Part shown: one piece after another, positions 16,910-27,298 of the stretch
Numbering within the stretch: position 1 is the first letter of the stretch
How the letters are laid out: each line of letters opens with the position of its first letter
Source of the DNA: WHSW01 sp963828755
Lineage (GTDB): Bacteria; Actinomycetota; Thermoleophilia; Solirubrobacterales; 70-9
Reading direction: 5' to 3'
Length of the DNA: 64,000 nucleotides
Assembly (NCBI GenBank): GCA_963828755.1
Contig: CAWHFY010000015.1
Location: forward strand, 62,001 to 126,000
The notes under the pieces: generated by a model
Seen by the model: only the letters and a program-made list of their open reading frames with translations
What the model was told of the DNA's origin: nothing
Databases searched by the model: none
Made by a program: the position numbers and the translations under genes

Positions 16910-17373
16910 TGAGCGTCCGGGTCGCGGCCGAGTGTCGCCTGGCGCACGGGTGGCGGGTCTAGACCGACTCTCGGCGCGAGTCCGGCCGCTCGCAGCGCCT
17001 CGCCAGGGCTCGCGTAGATCTCGACGCGGAGGATCCTGCCCTCCTTGAGCGTGTAGAGGTATCCCGTCCGGCCGCGGACCTCGACGCCGCTGGTCCGCCC
17101 GCGCCCCTGGTGGGCGGCGTCCAGGAAGACGACGTCGCCGAGGTCGCGCGTCTCCTCGATCTCGAACCGGTAGCTGCGCTCGAAGGTCGAGAACCAGTTG
17201 GCGAACCACTGCCCGACCGCGTCACGGCCCTTGAAGCGCCCGCTCTCGAGGAACGCGTCGGGATGGACGACGAGCTCCACGTCCTCCGCGTAGTGCGCCA
17301 TCGCGCGCTCGAAATCCCGCGCGTTGGTGGCCGCAAACTGGTCGAGCACGACTTCCACGTTCTCCCGCGACAT
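16873..17373 (-). CDS. SnoaL/NTF2-like protein
   Basis: Encodes 166 residues; residues 1-125 form an NTF2/SnoaL-like cone fold (NARDFERAMAHYAEDVELVVHPDA, WFSTFERSYRFEIEE, YLYTLKEGRILRVEIYASPGEAL). The last ~40 residues are Arg-rich, lie partly within a terminator-like hairpin, and may be poorly conserved. Members bind small hydrophobic ligands or act as isomerases; nothing here fixes a function. Confidence 0.75.
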   Translation of the reverse strand: MSRENVEVVLDQFAATNARDFERAMAHYAEDVELVVHPDAFLESGRFKGRDAVGQWFANWFSTFERSYRFEIEETRDLGDVVFLDAAHQGRGRTSGVEVRGRTGYLYTLKEGRILRVEIYASPGEALRAAGLAPRVGLDPPPVRQATLGRDPDAQALRLRRIPTLM

Positions 17374-17406
17374 CGCCCGGGAAGTATCGCGCTTCGGGGG
17401 CTCGCG

Positions 17407-18292
17407 CTAGTCGCGCAGGAAGTCGGTCTGCATGCCGCCACAGCCGATCAGGCCGGGGCCGACGTGGGCGCCGATCACGGGCCCGATCTCGGAGACGAAG
17501 ACCGGGTCGGTGCCGAAGATCTGGCGGCCCTCGTCGACCAGCTTGCGGGCGGTGTCGGGGTCGTGGATGTGCTGTACGACCCAGGCGCCGGCGTCGGCGT
17601 CCTTGCGGTCCTGGAGGAGCCCGACCATGCGCTCGAAGGCGCGCCGGCGGGTGCGGACGCGCTCGACCGGGTTGATCTCCTCCTCGAGCGTCAGGATCGG
17701 CTTGATCTGCAGCGCCGAGCCGAGCCATGCCTGCGCCGAGCCGATCCGGCCACCCTTGCGCAGGTATTCGAGGGTGTCGATCGAGAACCACATCTTCAGC
17801 GTCTCGCGCGAGCGAGCGGCCCGCTCGACCGCCTCGGCGCCGGTGGCGCCGCCGCGCGCGGCGCGCGCGGCGACCATCGCCATCATCCCCTGGCCGCCGC
17901 AGCCGGTGCGGCTGTCGAGCACGTGGATGCGCTCGCCGCCGGCCCCGGAGTCGATCAGCGCCTGGCGCGCCTGTAGCGCCGAGCCGTAGGTACCCGAGAT
18001 CCCGGCCGAGATGTGGATCGAGACGACGTCGCGTCCGTCGGCGAGCAGCGGCTCGTAGAGCTCGGTGAAGTCGCCGACCGAGGGCTGGGAGGTGGTCGCC
18101 CCCTCCTCGCTGCGCGAGAGCCGCTCGTAGAAGTCGTGGTAGCCGTCGATCGGTGATCTCGCTCTCGCGCCGCTGCTCGCCGTCGAGCGTGACGTAGAGG
18201 CTGATCACGTGGATGCCGTTCTCGTCGACGAGCTCCTCGGGCAGATACGCGGTCGTGTCCGTGACCACGGCGGTTGTCGCTTCGGCGCCCAC
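17407..18292 (-). CDS. DegV family fatty-acid-binding protein (frameshifted)
   Basis: DegV/FakB-like proteins bind fatty acids and present them to a kinase. The N-terminus VVTDTTAYLPEELVDENGIHVISLYV is the family start; the C-terminal domain shows WFSIDTLEYLRKGGRIGSA and GPVIGAHVGPGLIG. The parts are in different frames; removing one base near 18150 restores a protein of about 294 residues including GDFTELYEPLL and SGTYGSALQAR. The GTG start at 18292 follows a TAAGAA box at leaderless spacing. No FakA-like kinase is nearby. Confidence 0.87.
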
Positions 18293-18352
18293 TGGCGACT
18301 TCTTAGCAGGTGCCGGACCGCGGGCCGGGCCCGCCTATCTAGAGTGGCGTCC

Positions 18353-19396
18353 GTGGCAAAGACCTTGGTCACCGGGGCCAGCGGCTTCCTCGGCTCGCAT
18401 CTGGCCCGCGCGCTCGCCGACCGCGGCGACGACCTGCGCCTGCTCGCCCGGCGCAGCTCGAAGCTCGGCCACCTCGACGAGGTCGAGTTCGAGCGGACGA
18501 CCGGCGACGTCACCGACCGGCGCGCCGTGCGCCGGGCGATGCAGGGCGTCGATCGCGTGTTCCACGTCGCGGGCCGGACCTCGCTGCGCGAGGCGGACCG
18601 GGCGGCCGTCTTCGCCACCAACCTGCGCGGCGCGCGGCTCGTCTTCGAGGAGGCCCTCGAGGCCGGGGTCAAGCGCGTCGTCCACACGTCGAGCGCGGGC
18701 GCGATCGGGGTCGCGAAGCCGAAGGGCGCCGCCGACGAGTCGACCCCGTTCGAGATCGGCCATCTCGGCAACGCCTACGTCAACTCCAAGCACGAGGCCG
18801 AGCTGGAGGCGTTCAGGTTCGCCGCCCACGGCCTCGACGTCGTGATCGTCAACCCGACCTTCGTCCTCGGCCCCGACGATCCGAGCCGGACCTCGATGGG
18901 CCTGGTGCGCCGCTTCTGCCTCGGCCAGATCCCCGCCTACGTCGACGGCGCGCTCAACATCGTCGACGTCCGCGACGTCGCCGCCGGCCACCTGCTCGCC
19001 GACGCGAAGGGCGAGGTCGGCGAGCGCTACATCCTGGGCGGGCGCAACTTCACCTTCGACCGCCTGTTCGCGGACCTGGCCCGGATCTCGGGAGTCGCGC
19101 CCCCGGCGCTGAAGCTGCCGCGCTCGGTCGCGCTCGCCGGCGCCCGGTCGGCCGCCCGGATCGGGCTGCCGCTGCCGACGGGGCCGGAGGAGATCCTCTC
19201 CGCATCGCTGTGGTGGACCTACCGCAATCAGAAGGCCCGCAACGAGCTCGGCTTCCAGCCTCGCCCGCACGAGGAGACCCTCCACGACGCGGTCGAGTGG
19301 CAGCTCGCCGAGCTCGGCGACCGCCGCGCGCAGAGCACGCCGCAGGGGTTGGCGATGCGGGCGGTCGGCCGGGCGGTGCGGGCGGTGACCGGATGA
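18353..19396 (+). CDS. NAD-dependent epimerase, HpnA/dihydroflavonol reductase-like
   Basis: A 347-residue extended short-chain dehydrogenase. It has TGASGFLGSHLARAL, a catalytic Ser in HTSSAGAIG, YVNSK at the Tyr-xxx-Lys position, and NIVDVRDVAAGHLLA plus GERYILGGRNFTF, which resemble hopanoid-associated HpnA. No hopanoid cyclase is in the window. The GTG at 18353 lies exactly 7 nt after a TAGAGT -10 box, supporting a leaderless start over an upstream GTG at 18344. ATGA overlap with the next gene. Confidence 0.85.
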   Translation: MAKTLVTGASGFLGSHLARALADRGDDLRLLARRSSKLGHLDEVEFERTTGDVTDRRAVRRAMQGVDRVFHVAGRTSLREADRAAVFATNLRGARLVFEEALEAGVKRVVHTSSAGAIGVAKPKGAADESTPFEIGHLGNAYVNSKHEAELEAFRFAAHGLDVVIVNPTFVLGPDDPSRTSMGLVRRFCLGQIPAYVDGALNIVDVRDVAAGHLLADAKGEVGERYILGGRNFTFDRLFADLARISGVAPPALKLPRSVALAGARSAARIGLPLPTGPEEILSASLWWTYRNQKARNELGFQPRPHEETLHDAVEWQLAELGDRRAQSTPQGLAMRAVGRAVRAVTG

Positions 19397-19749
19397 TCGC
19401 GTTGTACCGGTGCCGGACGCCGACCAACGTCCTCTGCCCCTGCGGGGCGGTCGAGCGGCGGCTGCGAAAGCTCGGGCTCGACCACCGGACCGAACGGGTG
19501 CCGTACAAGCGCCGCGGGCGCCCCGAGATCGAGGAGCTGACCCGCCAGAAGCGCGTCCCGGTGCTGGTCGACGGCGACGAGGTGATCCACGACTCGAAGC
19601 GGATCCTCGAGTATCTGGAGTGGAAGTACCCGAAGGCCGAGCGGGCGGCCGCTGAAGCCGAAGCCGAAGCGGGCCCGCAGACGGGCGTCGCGGCGCGCGA
19701 CCGGGCGCCCGGACAAGAAAGGCTCGAAGAAGACCTGAGCGTGCTTTAG
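19393..19749 (+). CDS. glutathione S-transferase N-terminal-like (thioredoxin fold) protein
   Basis: Encodes 118 residues. Residues 1-80 form a GST-N/glutaredoxin-like domain: YRCRTPTNVLCPCGAVERRLRKLGL, then KRVPVLVDGDEVIHDSKRILEYLEWKYP, including the cis-Pro VPVL. The tail is low-complexity Ala/Glu. No GST C-terminal domain is present. It is coupled to the upstream epimerase and sits before the Fe-S carrier gene. Confidence 0.75.
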   Translation: MIALYRCRTPTNVLCPCGAVERRLRKLGLDHRTERVPYKRRGRPEIEELTRQKRVPVLVDGDEVIHDSKRILEYLEWKYPKAERAAAEAEAEAGPQTGVAARDRAPGQERLEEDLSVL

Positions 19750-19761
19750 AATGTGAAGCAC

Positions 19762-20130
19762 ATGGACACGCCTGACGCAGCAGTGAAGATCACCGACGTG
19801 GCCGCAGAGAAGATCCGCGGCCTGGTCGCGGGCGCCGAAGCCGAGCAGGTTCTTCGGATCGCGGTCAAGGGCGGAGGGTGCTCCGGCTTCCAGTACGCGC
19901 TCGCCCTCGATTCGGTGAAGGACGACGACAACGTGTTCGAGCACAACGGCGTCTCGGTCGCGGTCGACAAGGTCAGCATGCAGTTCGTGTTCGGCTCCGA
20001 GGTCGACTACGTCGACGGGCTCCAGGGCGCCGGGTTCACGGTCAACAACCCGAACGTCGTCGCCGCCTGCGGCTGCGGCTCCTCGTTCCAGGTCCGCGAC
20101 GACGCGGCCGAGCAGGCCGCGGCCGTCTAA
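19762..20130 (+). CDS. A-type iron-sulfur carrier (ErpA/IscA family)
   Basis: Encodes 122 residues. The three conserved cysteines of A-type carriers are present: Cys in GGCSGFQY and the pair in AACGCGSSF. It takes part in Fe-S cluster delivery to apo-proteins. A TAGAAT -10 box ends 9 nt before ATG 19762; an earlier in-frame GTG at 19753 abuts the -10 box and is less likely. Confidence 0.92.
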   Translation: MDTPDAAVKITDVAAEKIRGLVAGAEAEQVLRIAVKGGGCSGFQYALALDSVKDDDNVFEHNGVSVAVDKVSMQFVFGSEVDYVDGLQGAGFTVNNPNVVAACGCGSSFQVRDDAAEQAAAV

Positions 20131-20148
20131 GTCCCGGCCGGGCACCCC

Positions 20149-22027
<1,879 letters not shown>

Positions 22028-22042
22028 GGTCGGCGGCGGAGC

Positions 22043-22447
22043 TCAGCCGAGCTGCATCGGCGGGCTCGTCTGCGAGCCACCGGGGAGGATGCGCTCCGGC
22101 TCCGGGGGCGCGGCATCGGCCGGCTGCTCGATCCCGAGCAACTCGGCGAGCTCACCGGACTCGAGCATCTCCTCGACGATGTCGCAGCCGCCGACCAGCT
22201 CGCCCTTGACGTAGAGCTGGGGGAAGGTCTGCCAGTCGGAGAGCTCGGTCGTCACCTCGCGCAGCGGCTGCAGCGCCGGGAGCACGTCGATCGCCCCGTA
22301 GTCGACGCCGAGCTGTTCGAGCACGCCGACGACGCGCATCGAGAAGCCGCAGCGCGGCGCCTCCGGCACGCCCTTCATGAACAGGAGAACCTCGTTCTCC
22401 GCGATCGCCTGCTCGACCTGCTGCTTGAGTCCTGGATCGGCTGCCAT
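22043..22447 (-). CDS. monothiol glutaredoxin, Grx4 type
   Basis: Encodes 134 residues. A monothiol CGFS active site sits in APRCGFSMRVVGVLEQLG, followed by WQTFPQLYVKGELVGGCDIVEEM: the Grx4/Grx5 family that binds a [2Fe-2S] cluster with glutathione or a BolA partner. About 25 Pro-rich residues extend the C-terminus. The ATG at 22447 lies 6 nt after a TACTCT box (leaderless). A BolA gene lies immediately upstream on the same strand. Confidence 0.92.
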   Translation of the reverse strand: MAADPGLKQQVEQAIAENEVLLFMKGVPEAPRCGFSMRVVGVLEQLGVDYGAIDVLPALQPLREVTTELSDWQTFPQLYVKGELVGGCDIVEEMLESGELAELLGIEQPADAAPPEPERILPGGSQTSPPMQLG

Positions 22448-22478
22448 GGACTCAGAGTAGCGAAGCGCCCTGGGCTGC

Positions 22479-22712
22479 TCAGCCGGGTAGGGAGGTCTGG
22501 ATCGAGAGGGCGTGGATCGCGCCGTCGTCGAAACGCGGCTTGACGGCGGCACGGACGAGGCGGTGTTGGTCGATTCGCGTGAGGCCGTCGAACTGGGGGG
22601 CCGCGACGACGGCGCGCAGGTGGTCGCCGCCGCCCTCGTCGATCATCTCGACCTCGGCGCCCGGCAACGCCGCCTCGATCATCCGTGCGAGCTCGGCGAG
22701 GTCAGCCGCCAT
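22479..22712 (-). CDS. BolA family protein
   Basis: Encodes 77 residues of the BolA/YrbA family: MIEAALPGAEVEMIDEGGGDHLRAVVAAPQFDGLTRIDQHRLV. The short form, with His in QHRLV, matches BolA proteins that pair with monothiol glutaredoxins to bind [2Fe-2S]. Its ATG overlaps the stop of the ferredoxin reductase (TGATG), and Grx4 follows. Confidence 0.85.
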   Translation of the reverse strand: MAADLAELARMIEAALPGAEVEMIDEGGGDHLRAVVAAPQFDGLTRIDQHRLVRAAVKPRFDDGAIHALSIQTSLPG

Positions 22713-24173
22713 CAGGATGCCACCCCCGATCGCGCCGCCTCGATCATCTCGTGGACGCGACAGAACTTGACCCGCGGGCGCCCGTGCGGCTCGCCGGCCT
22801 GCTGTTCGGCGGCGTCGATCGCCTGCCAGCCCATGTAGGTGACGTGATCGCCACCGCGCTCGTCCAACAACACCTCGATCGGCGCCACGTCCTCGGAACC
22901 AATCGGCGCCACGTCCTCCGCTTCGCGTCCGGGCGTGCGCCGGAGCGCTGAAGGCTCGGGAACTCGGCCGTTCTCCAGGTCGTCCAAGAGGGTGTTGACC
23001 GTGTCGAGCGCGTCCTTCTTGTTCGTGCCGATCACGCCGGACGGGCCGCGCTTGATCCAGCCGACCGCGTAGTGGCCGGGGACCTGCTCGCCGGTCTCGG
23101 GATCGATGACCCGGCCGGACTCGTTCGGGATCAGGCCGCGGGCGGCGTCGAACGGGATCCCGTCGAGCCCGGCGCCCTTGTAGCCGATCGAGCGCAGCAC
23201 CAGGCCACACTCGATCTCCTCGCGCTCGCCGGTGTCGCGGGCGCGGATCTGGCCGGACTCGTCGGTGTAGAGCTCGTTGCGACCGACGACGATCGACTCG
23301 ACCTTGCCGTCGCCCTTGATCTCGACCGGCGAGCAGCAGAACCGCATCACGACCCGCTTCGGCTTGCCCTCGGGCTCGCGGGTGGAGAACTCGGTGAAGA
23401 TCTCGACGTTGCGGCGGTGGGTCGGGTCGCACGTCCTCCGACGCGAGGTAGGCGCGGCTCGCCGCGTCGAGGTCGACCTCGGCCGGGTCGATGACGATGT
23501 CGGCGTCGGTGAGCTCGCCGAGCTCGCGTACCTCCGGGTTGGTGAACGCCGCCTGCGCCGGGCCGCGGCGACCGAGGACGACGATCTCCTCGACCCCGGA
23601 GTCGGCGAGCTGCTCGATCGCGTGGTCCGCGGTATCGGTTGCATGCAGCTCGCCGTGGGGGAGGGCGAGCATCCGGGCGACGTCGGCGGCGACGTTGCCG
23701 TTGCCGATCACGACGACGCGCTTCGCAGCCAGGTCGAACTCGTGGTCGGCGAAGTCGGGGTGGGCGTTGTACCAGGCGACGAACTCGGTGGCCGGGTGCG
23801 AGCCGGGCAGGTCCTCGCCGGGGATCCCGAGCCGGCGATCGGTCGCGGTGCCGTAGGCGGAGATGATCGCGTGATAGCGCTCCTCGAGCTCGGCGACGGT
23901 GACGTCAGCGCCGATGTGAACGTTGCCGAAGAACTGAAACCCCTCGCGGGCGGCGGTCTTCTCGTAGACGCGGATCACCGACTTGATCTTCGGGTGGTCC
24001 GGGGCGACCCCGGCGCGGACGAGCCCGAACGGGGTCGGGAGCCGATCGAACATGTCGACCTCGACCGCGACGTCCTCGCGTTTGAGCAGGTGCTCGGCGG
24101 CGTAAAAGCCGGCCGGGCCCGAGCCGACGATCGCGACTCGGAGTGGGTTCTCGGGTGTGCCGAGCGAGGTCAC
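22712..24173 (-). CDS. fprA: ferredoxin-NADP reductase, FprA/adrenodoxin-reductase type (frameshifted)
   Basis: A flavoprotein of about 485 residues. FAD motif VAIVGSGPAGFYAAEHLL is at the N-terminus, NADP motif VIGNGNVAADVARML near residue 150, and the C-terminal flavin motif YAVGWIKRGPSGVIGTNKKDA. One extra base near 23430 separates the halves. Near 22885-22935 a 24-nt direct duplication repeats DVAPIG in a linker. The GTG at 24173 follows a TACCCT box by 9 nt. The order FprA-BolA-Grx4 suggests a role supplying electrons to Fe-S assembly. Confidence 0.88.
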
Positions 24174-24227
24174 GGGCACGCAAGGGTAGGGGATTGCATG
24201 CGCCGGATTCTGGGATAGGGTCGCGCC

Positions 24228-24650
24228 ATGAAGCGACTCACGACCGCCTTCGTCCTCGCCGCAGCTGCGCTCGCGATCCTCGTCCCGAGCGCCTCCGCGA
24301 GCGCGGCGAAGTTCAAGTTCTTTCAGACGCCCAGTGGCAACATCGCCTGCGCGATGGGCGGCGGCGCGGTCCGGTGCGACATCCAGGAGCACAGCTGGAC
24401 GGCGCCGCCGAAGCCGTCGGATTGCGACGTCGATTGGGGCGGCGGGGTCGCCGTGGGGCGCAAGGGCGTCGCGAGCTTCGTCTGCGCCGGCGACACCGTC
24501 TTCGCACCGCAGAACCCGGTGCTCGGCTACGGCGAGCGACAGATCAAGAACCGCTTCCGCTGCACCAGCAAGCAGAAGGGCGTGCGCTGCGTGAACACGA
24601 AGAACCGCCACGGGTTCTTCCTGTCGCGAGACGACGTCCGGCTCTTCTAA
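24228..24650 (+). CDS. secreted DUF6636-like protein
   Basis: Encodes 140 residues. A Sec signal peptide (MKRLTTAFVLAAAALAILVPSASASA) is followed by KFFQTPSGNIACAMGGGAVRCDI, a pattern typical of actinobacterial DUF6636 extracytoplasmic proteins, with six cysteines likely in disulfides. The ATG lies 6 nt after a TAGGGT box and has no ribosome binding site. Function unknown. Confidence 0.75.
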   Translation: MKRLTTAFVLAAAALAILVPSASASAAKFKFFQTPSGNIACAMGGGAVRCDIQEHSWTAPPKPSDCDVDWGGGVAVGRKGVASFVCAGDTVFAPQNPVLGYGERQIKNRFRCTSKQKGVRCVNTKNRHGFFLSRDDVRLF

Positions 24651-24652
24651 CG

Positions 24653-24699
24653 CCGACTTTCATCGTGACCACCCATGAGGTGGTTGAGATGAATCTCGG
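24653..24699. repeat. palindromic 3'-end element, copy 1
   Basis: A 21-nt arm (24653-24673), loop CATGA and a 21-nt arm (24679-24699) form an imperfect hairpin. It is related to 49091-49136: the right arms share AGATGAATCTCGG and both centres are ACCACC...GGTGGT. It lies between the convergent secreted-protein and HemQ genes and ends 7 nt from the HemQ stop codon. Confidence 0.7.
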
Positions 24700-24706
24700 C
24701 GCTTGG

Positions 24707-25402
24707 TCAGGCGAGCGCGGCGCGCGAGGTGGCGGCGCCGTCGAGGGCGTCGAGGGCGCGGCCCACCGACATCGCCGCGCAGGTGAAGATCGGCGTGTCG
24801 CGCAGGGTCCAGGCGCTCGATTCCGAGCCGCGCAGCTCCTGGACCAGGTCGAGGAAGTCGCCCGGGTCGTCGCACTCGAACGAGACCACGAACTCCTGGT
24901 CGTCGAGACCGAACGAGTAGGCGGTGTTGATCGTGATCTCCGGGTACCCGCGCCCGATCTCGATGTGCTCGCGCATGATCCGACCCCGCTCCTCGGCCGG
25001 CAGCCCGTACCACTCGCGCTTCTTGTCGAGCGGGTAGACGATGCAGTACTTGCGCTCCGACTGGCAGATCTCGAGCCGGGCGGCGTGGTCGCTATATGGC
25101 GAGCGCTTGGTCATCGCCAGGTAGGAGTGCGGGATCGACATCCACTGCGCCAGCCCACTCTGCGCGAGCACGACGTGGAACGTGTGGATGTCCTCGAGCA
25201 CCGGGCTCTGGGAGAGCAGCATCAGGTCGGTGTCGCCGCGCATGCCGACGGTCGAGTAGGCGCGCAGGCTGCGGTCGATCGCGTAGTCCTCACAGGCGGC
25301 GAGGAACTCCCGTTTATCCTCAGCCCGCGTTTCGGCATCGCGCCGCTGCCAGGCGGGATCGAGCTTGAAGAAGGTGAACTTGGCAAACGTGCGATCAGCC
25401 AT
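24707..25402 (-). CDS. hemQ: HemQ/ChdC coproheme decarboxylase (chlorite dismutase fold)
   Basis: Encodes 231 residues. It oxidatively decarboxylates coproheme to protoheme in the Gram-positive haem pathway. YSTVGMRGDTDLMLLSQSP, the catalytic-Tyr segment YPLDKKREWYGLPAEERGRIMREHIEIGRGYP (candidate Tyr123, proximal haem ligand His146) and a second ferredoxin-like repeat are visible. The ATG at 25402 lies 7 nt after a TAGCAT box (leaderless). Other haem genes are outside the window. Confidence 0.9.
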   Translation of the reverse strand: MADRTFAKFTFFKLDPAWQRRDAETRAEDKREFLAACEDYAIDRSLRAYSTVGMRGDTDLMLLSQSPVLEDIHTFHVVLAQSGLAQWMSIPHSYLAMTKRSPYSDHAARLEICQSERKYCIVYPLDKKREWYGLPAEERGRIMREHIEIGRGYPEITINTAYSFGLDDQEFVVSFECDDPGDFLDLVQELRGSESSAWTLRDTPIFTCAAMSVGRALDALDGAATSRAALA

Positions 25403-25409
25403 CGCAGCG

Positions 25410-27279
25410 ATGCTAGCGCTAGCTGCCGTCCTCGCCGGAGCGGCCGGCGCCGTCGCGCAGTCGGGCGCAGACCCCGCTGCGAGCGACGGCCGGGTCGTGA
25501 TCGCGGTGTTGCCGTACGGCACCACGGTCGAGCAGATCGCAGCGGTCCCGGAGCTCGCCCCGGGAGTGATCAGCGCCGGGCTCGGCCCGGTTCCGGTCGC
25601 GCAGACGTTCCTCGACATCGGGCAGGGCAACCGGGTGAACGAGAACCTCTACGACGGCGACCTGCCGCGCCTGTACGTCCGCGACGGCCGCGTGCCGACG
25701 CGGCTGTGGGAACGGACGCTCGAGCGCGCCGACAGCGCCCCGGCTGACATCGTCCCCGGGCTCTTGTCGACGACGTTGCGGGACGCCGGGATCCCGGTGG
25801 CCGCCGAGGCCGACAGCGGCCTTGCGACCCTGATCGGCGTCGACGAGGACGGGGCCGTCCCGATCGTCTCGGAGGGCGGTTGCGACCGCGGCTGCGGGCC
25901 CGGGCTCAGCATCGTGCGCATTCGCCTGCGCGAGCTGAAGCCGCTTGTCGCCGGGCTTGGCCCCGACGATCTGCTGATCGCGATCGCGGCCGGGGCCCGT
26001 GCGCAGCAGGAACTCCTGCCGGCCGGGATCGCCGGCGCCGGCTACGACGGCGACCTGACCTCTCCCTCGACCCGCACGGACGGCGTCGCGATCTCGACCG
26101 ACATCGCGCCGACCGTGCTCGAGCACTTCGGGGTCGACGTTCCGGACGAGGCGAACGGCAGCGTGATCGAGTCCGGCTCCGAGCGCGACCCGGCCGGGGT
26201 CGCCGACCTGCAGGCGCGCCTCGATCACCGCCCCAGTCGCGACACGGTCGTCCTCCTGCCGCTGGCGATCTGGCTGGCGTTGACCGGCCTGGCGGCACTG
26301 GTCCTGCGGCGGCGCGGCGCCACTGCGGCGCTGCGGCTGCTGGCGCCGGCGGTTGCCTGGGCGCCGGCGATCCTGCTCGCGCTCGCGGCGCCCGACGCCG
26401 GCCCGCTCGCCTCGGCGCTCGCGATCGGGCTCGGCGCCCCAGCGCTGGCGCTGCTCGGCCAGCGCCTGCTCGGCGACCTGGGCGGCCTCGCGCTCGCCTG
26501 CGGGGTCAGCGTCGGCGCCTACGCGCTCGACGTCGTTGCCGGCTCGCCGTTGACCGCGCTGTCGGTGCTCGGCCCGAATCCAGGCGCCGGGGTTCGCTTC
26601 TTCGGGATCGGCAACGAGCTCGAGGCGATCCTCACCACGCTGACCCTGATCGGCACCGGCGCCTGGCTCGAGATCCGCCGGGACGGGCTCGAGCGCCGGC
26701 GCGCGGCGATCTGGTTCGTCGGCGTCGCCGTGGTCGCGATCGCCGCCTTTGCGCCGGGGCGGTTCGGCGCCGACGTCGGCGCCGCGATCGTGCTCGGGCG
26801 TCGGGTCCGCGACCGCGGCCGTGATCGCGCTCGGCCTGCCACCGCGGCGGGCGATCCTGGTCGTCGCCGGTGGCGGCGCGCTGGCGTTGGCGGCGCTGTT
26901 CTGCGTCGACCTCGTACTGGGCGGGGCGCACCTGAGCAGGTCGGTGCTCGGCGCCGGGGGCGCTCACGACGTGCTCGACGTGCTCGACCGGCGCGTGCGG
27001 CTGATGGTCCACACCTTCGCCCACCCGGTGTATCCCGAGCTGCTGATCGCCAGCGTGGCGCTGCTCGTCGCCGGAGCCGTCTACCGCCGGCGGGTGGTCG
27101 CCTGGTTCGGGGAGCGGTGGGCGGCGTTGGCGGGCTTCGCCGGAGCCCTCGCGGGCGTGCTGATCGGCACGCTGGCCAACGATTCCGGCTCGGTGCTGCT
27201 CGTCATCGGGATGATCTGCATCGCGGTCAGCGCGGGTTTTTTCTGGGCGACCGCCGTCGCGGCAGACGACTCTTACTGA
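25410..27279 (+). CDS. polytopic membrane protein with N-terminal extracytoplasmic domain (frameshifted)
   Basis: About 620 residues. A signal sequence (MLALAAVLAGAAGAVAQ) precedes an extracytoplasmic domain of ~270 residues containing VVIAVLPYGTT and GVAISTDIAPTVLEHFGV, reminiscent of alkaline-phosphatase-superfamily ends. Then 8-10 membrane helices follow, with the motif GVRFFGIGNELEAI seen in uncharacterised actinobacterial membrane enzymes. One extra G in GGG at 26796-26798 breaks the frame. The start may be ATG 25410, which overlaps the divergent hemQ -10 box, or GTG 25389 inside hemQ. Function unknown. Confidence 0.7.
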
Positions 27280-27298
27280 GCCCGGGTACCATCGCTGC

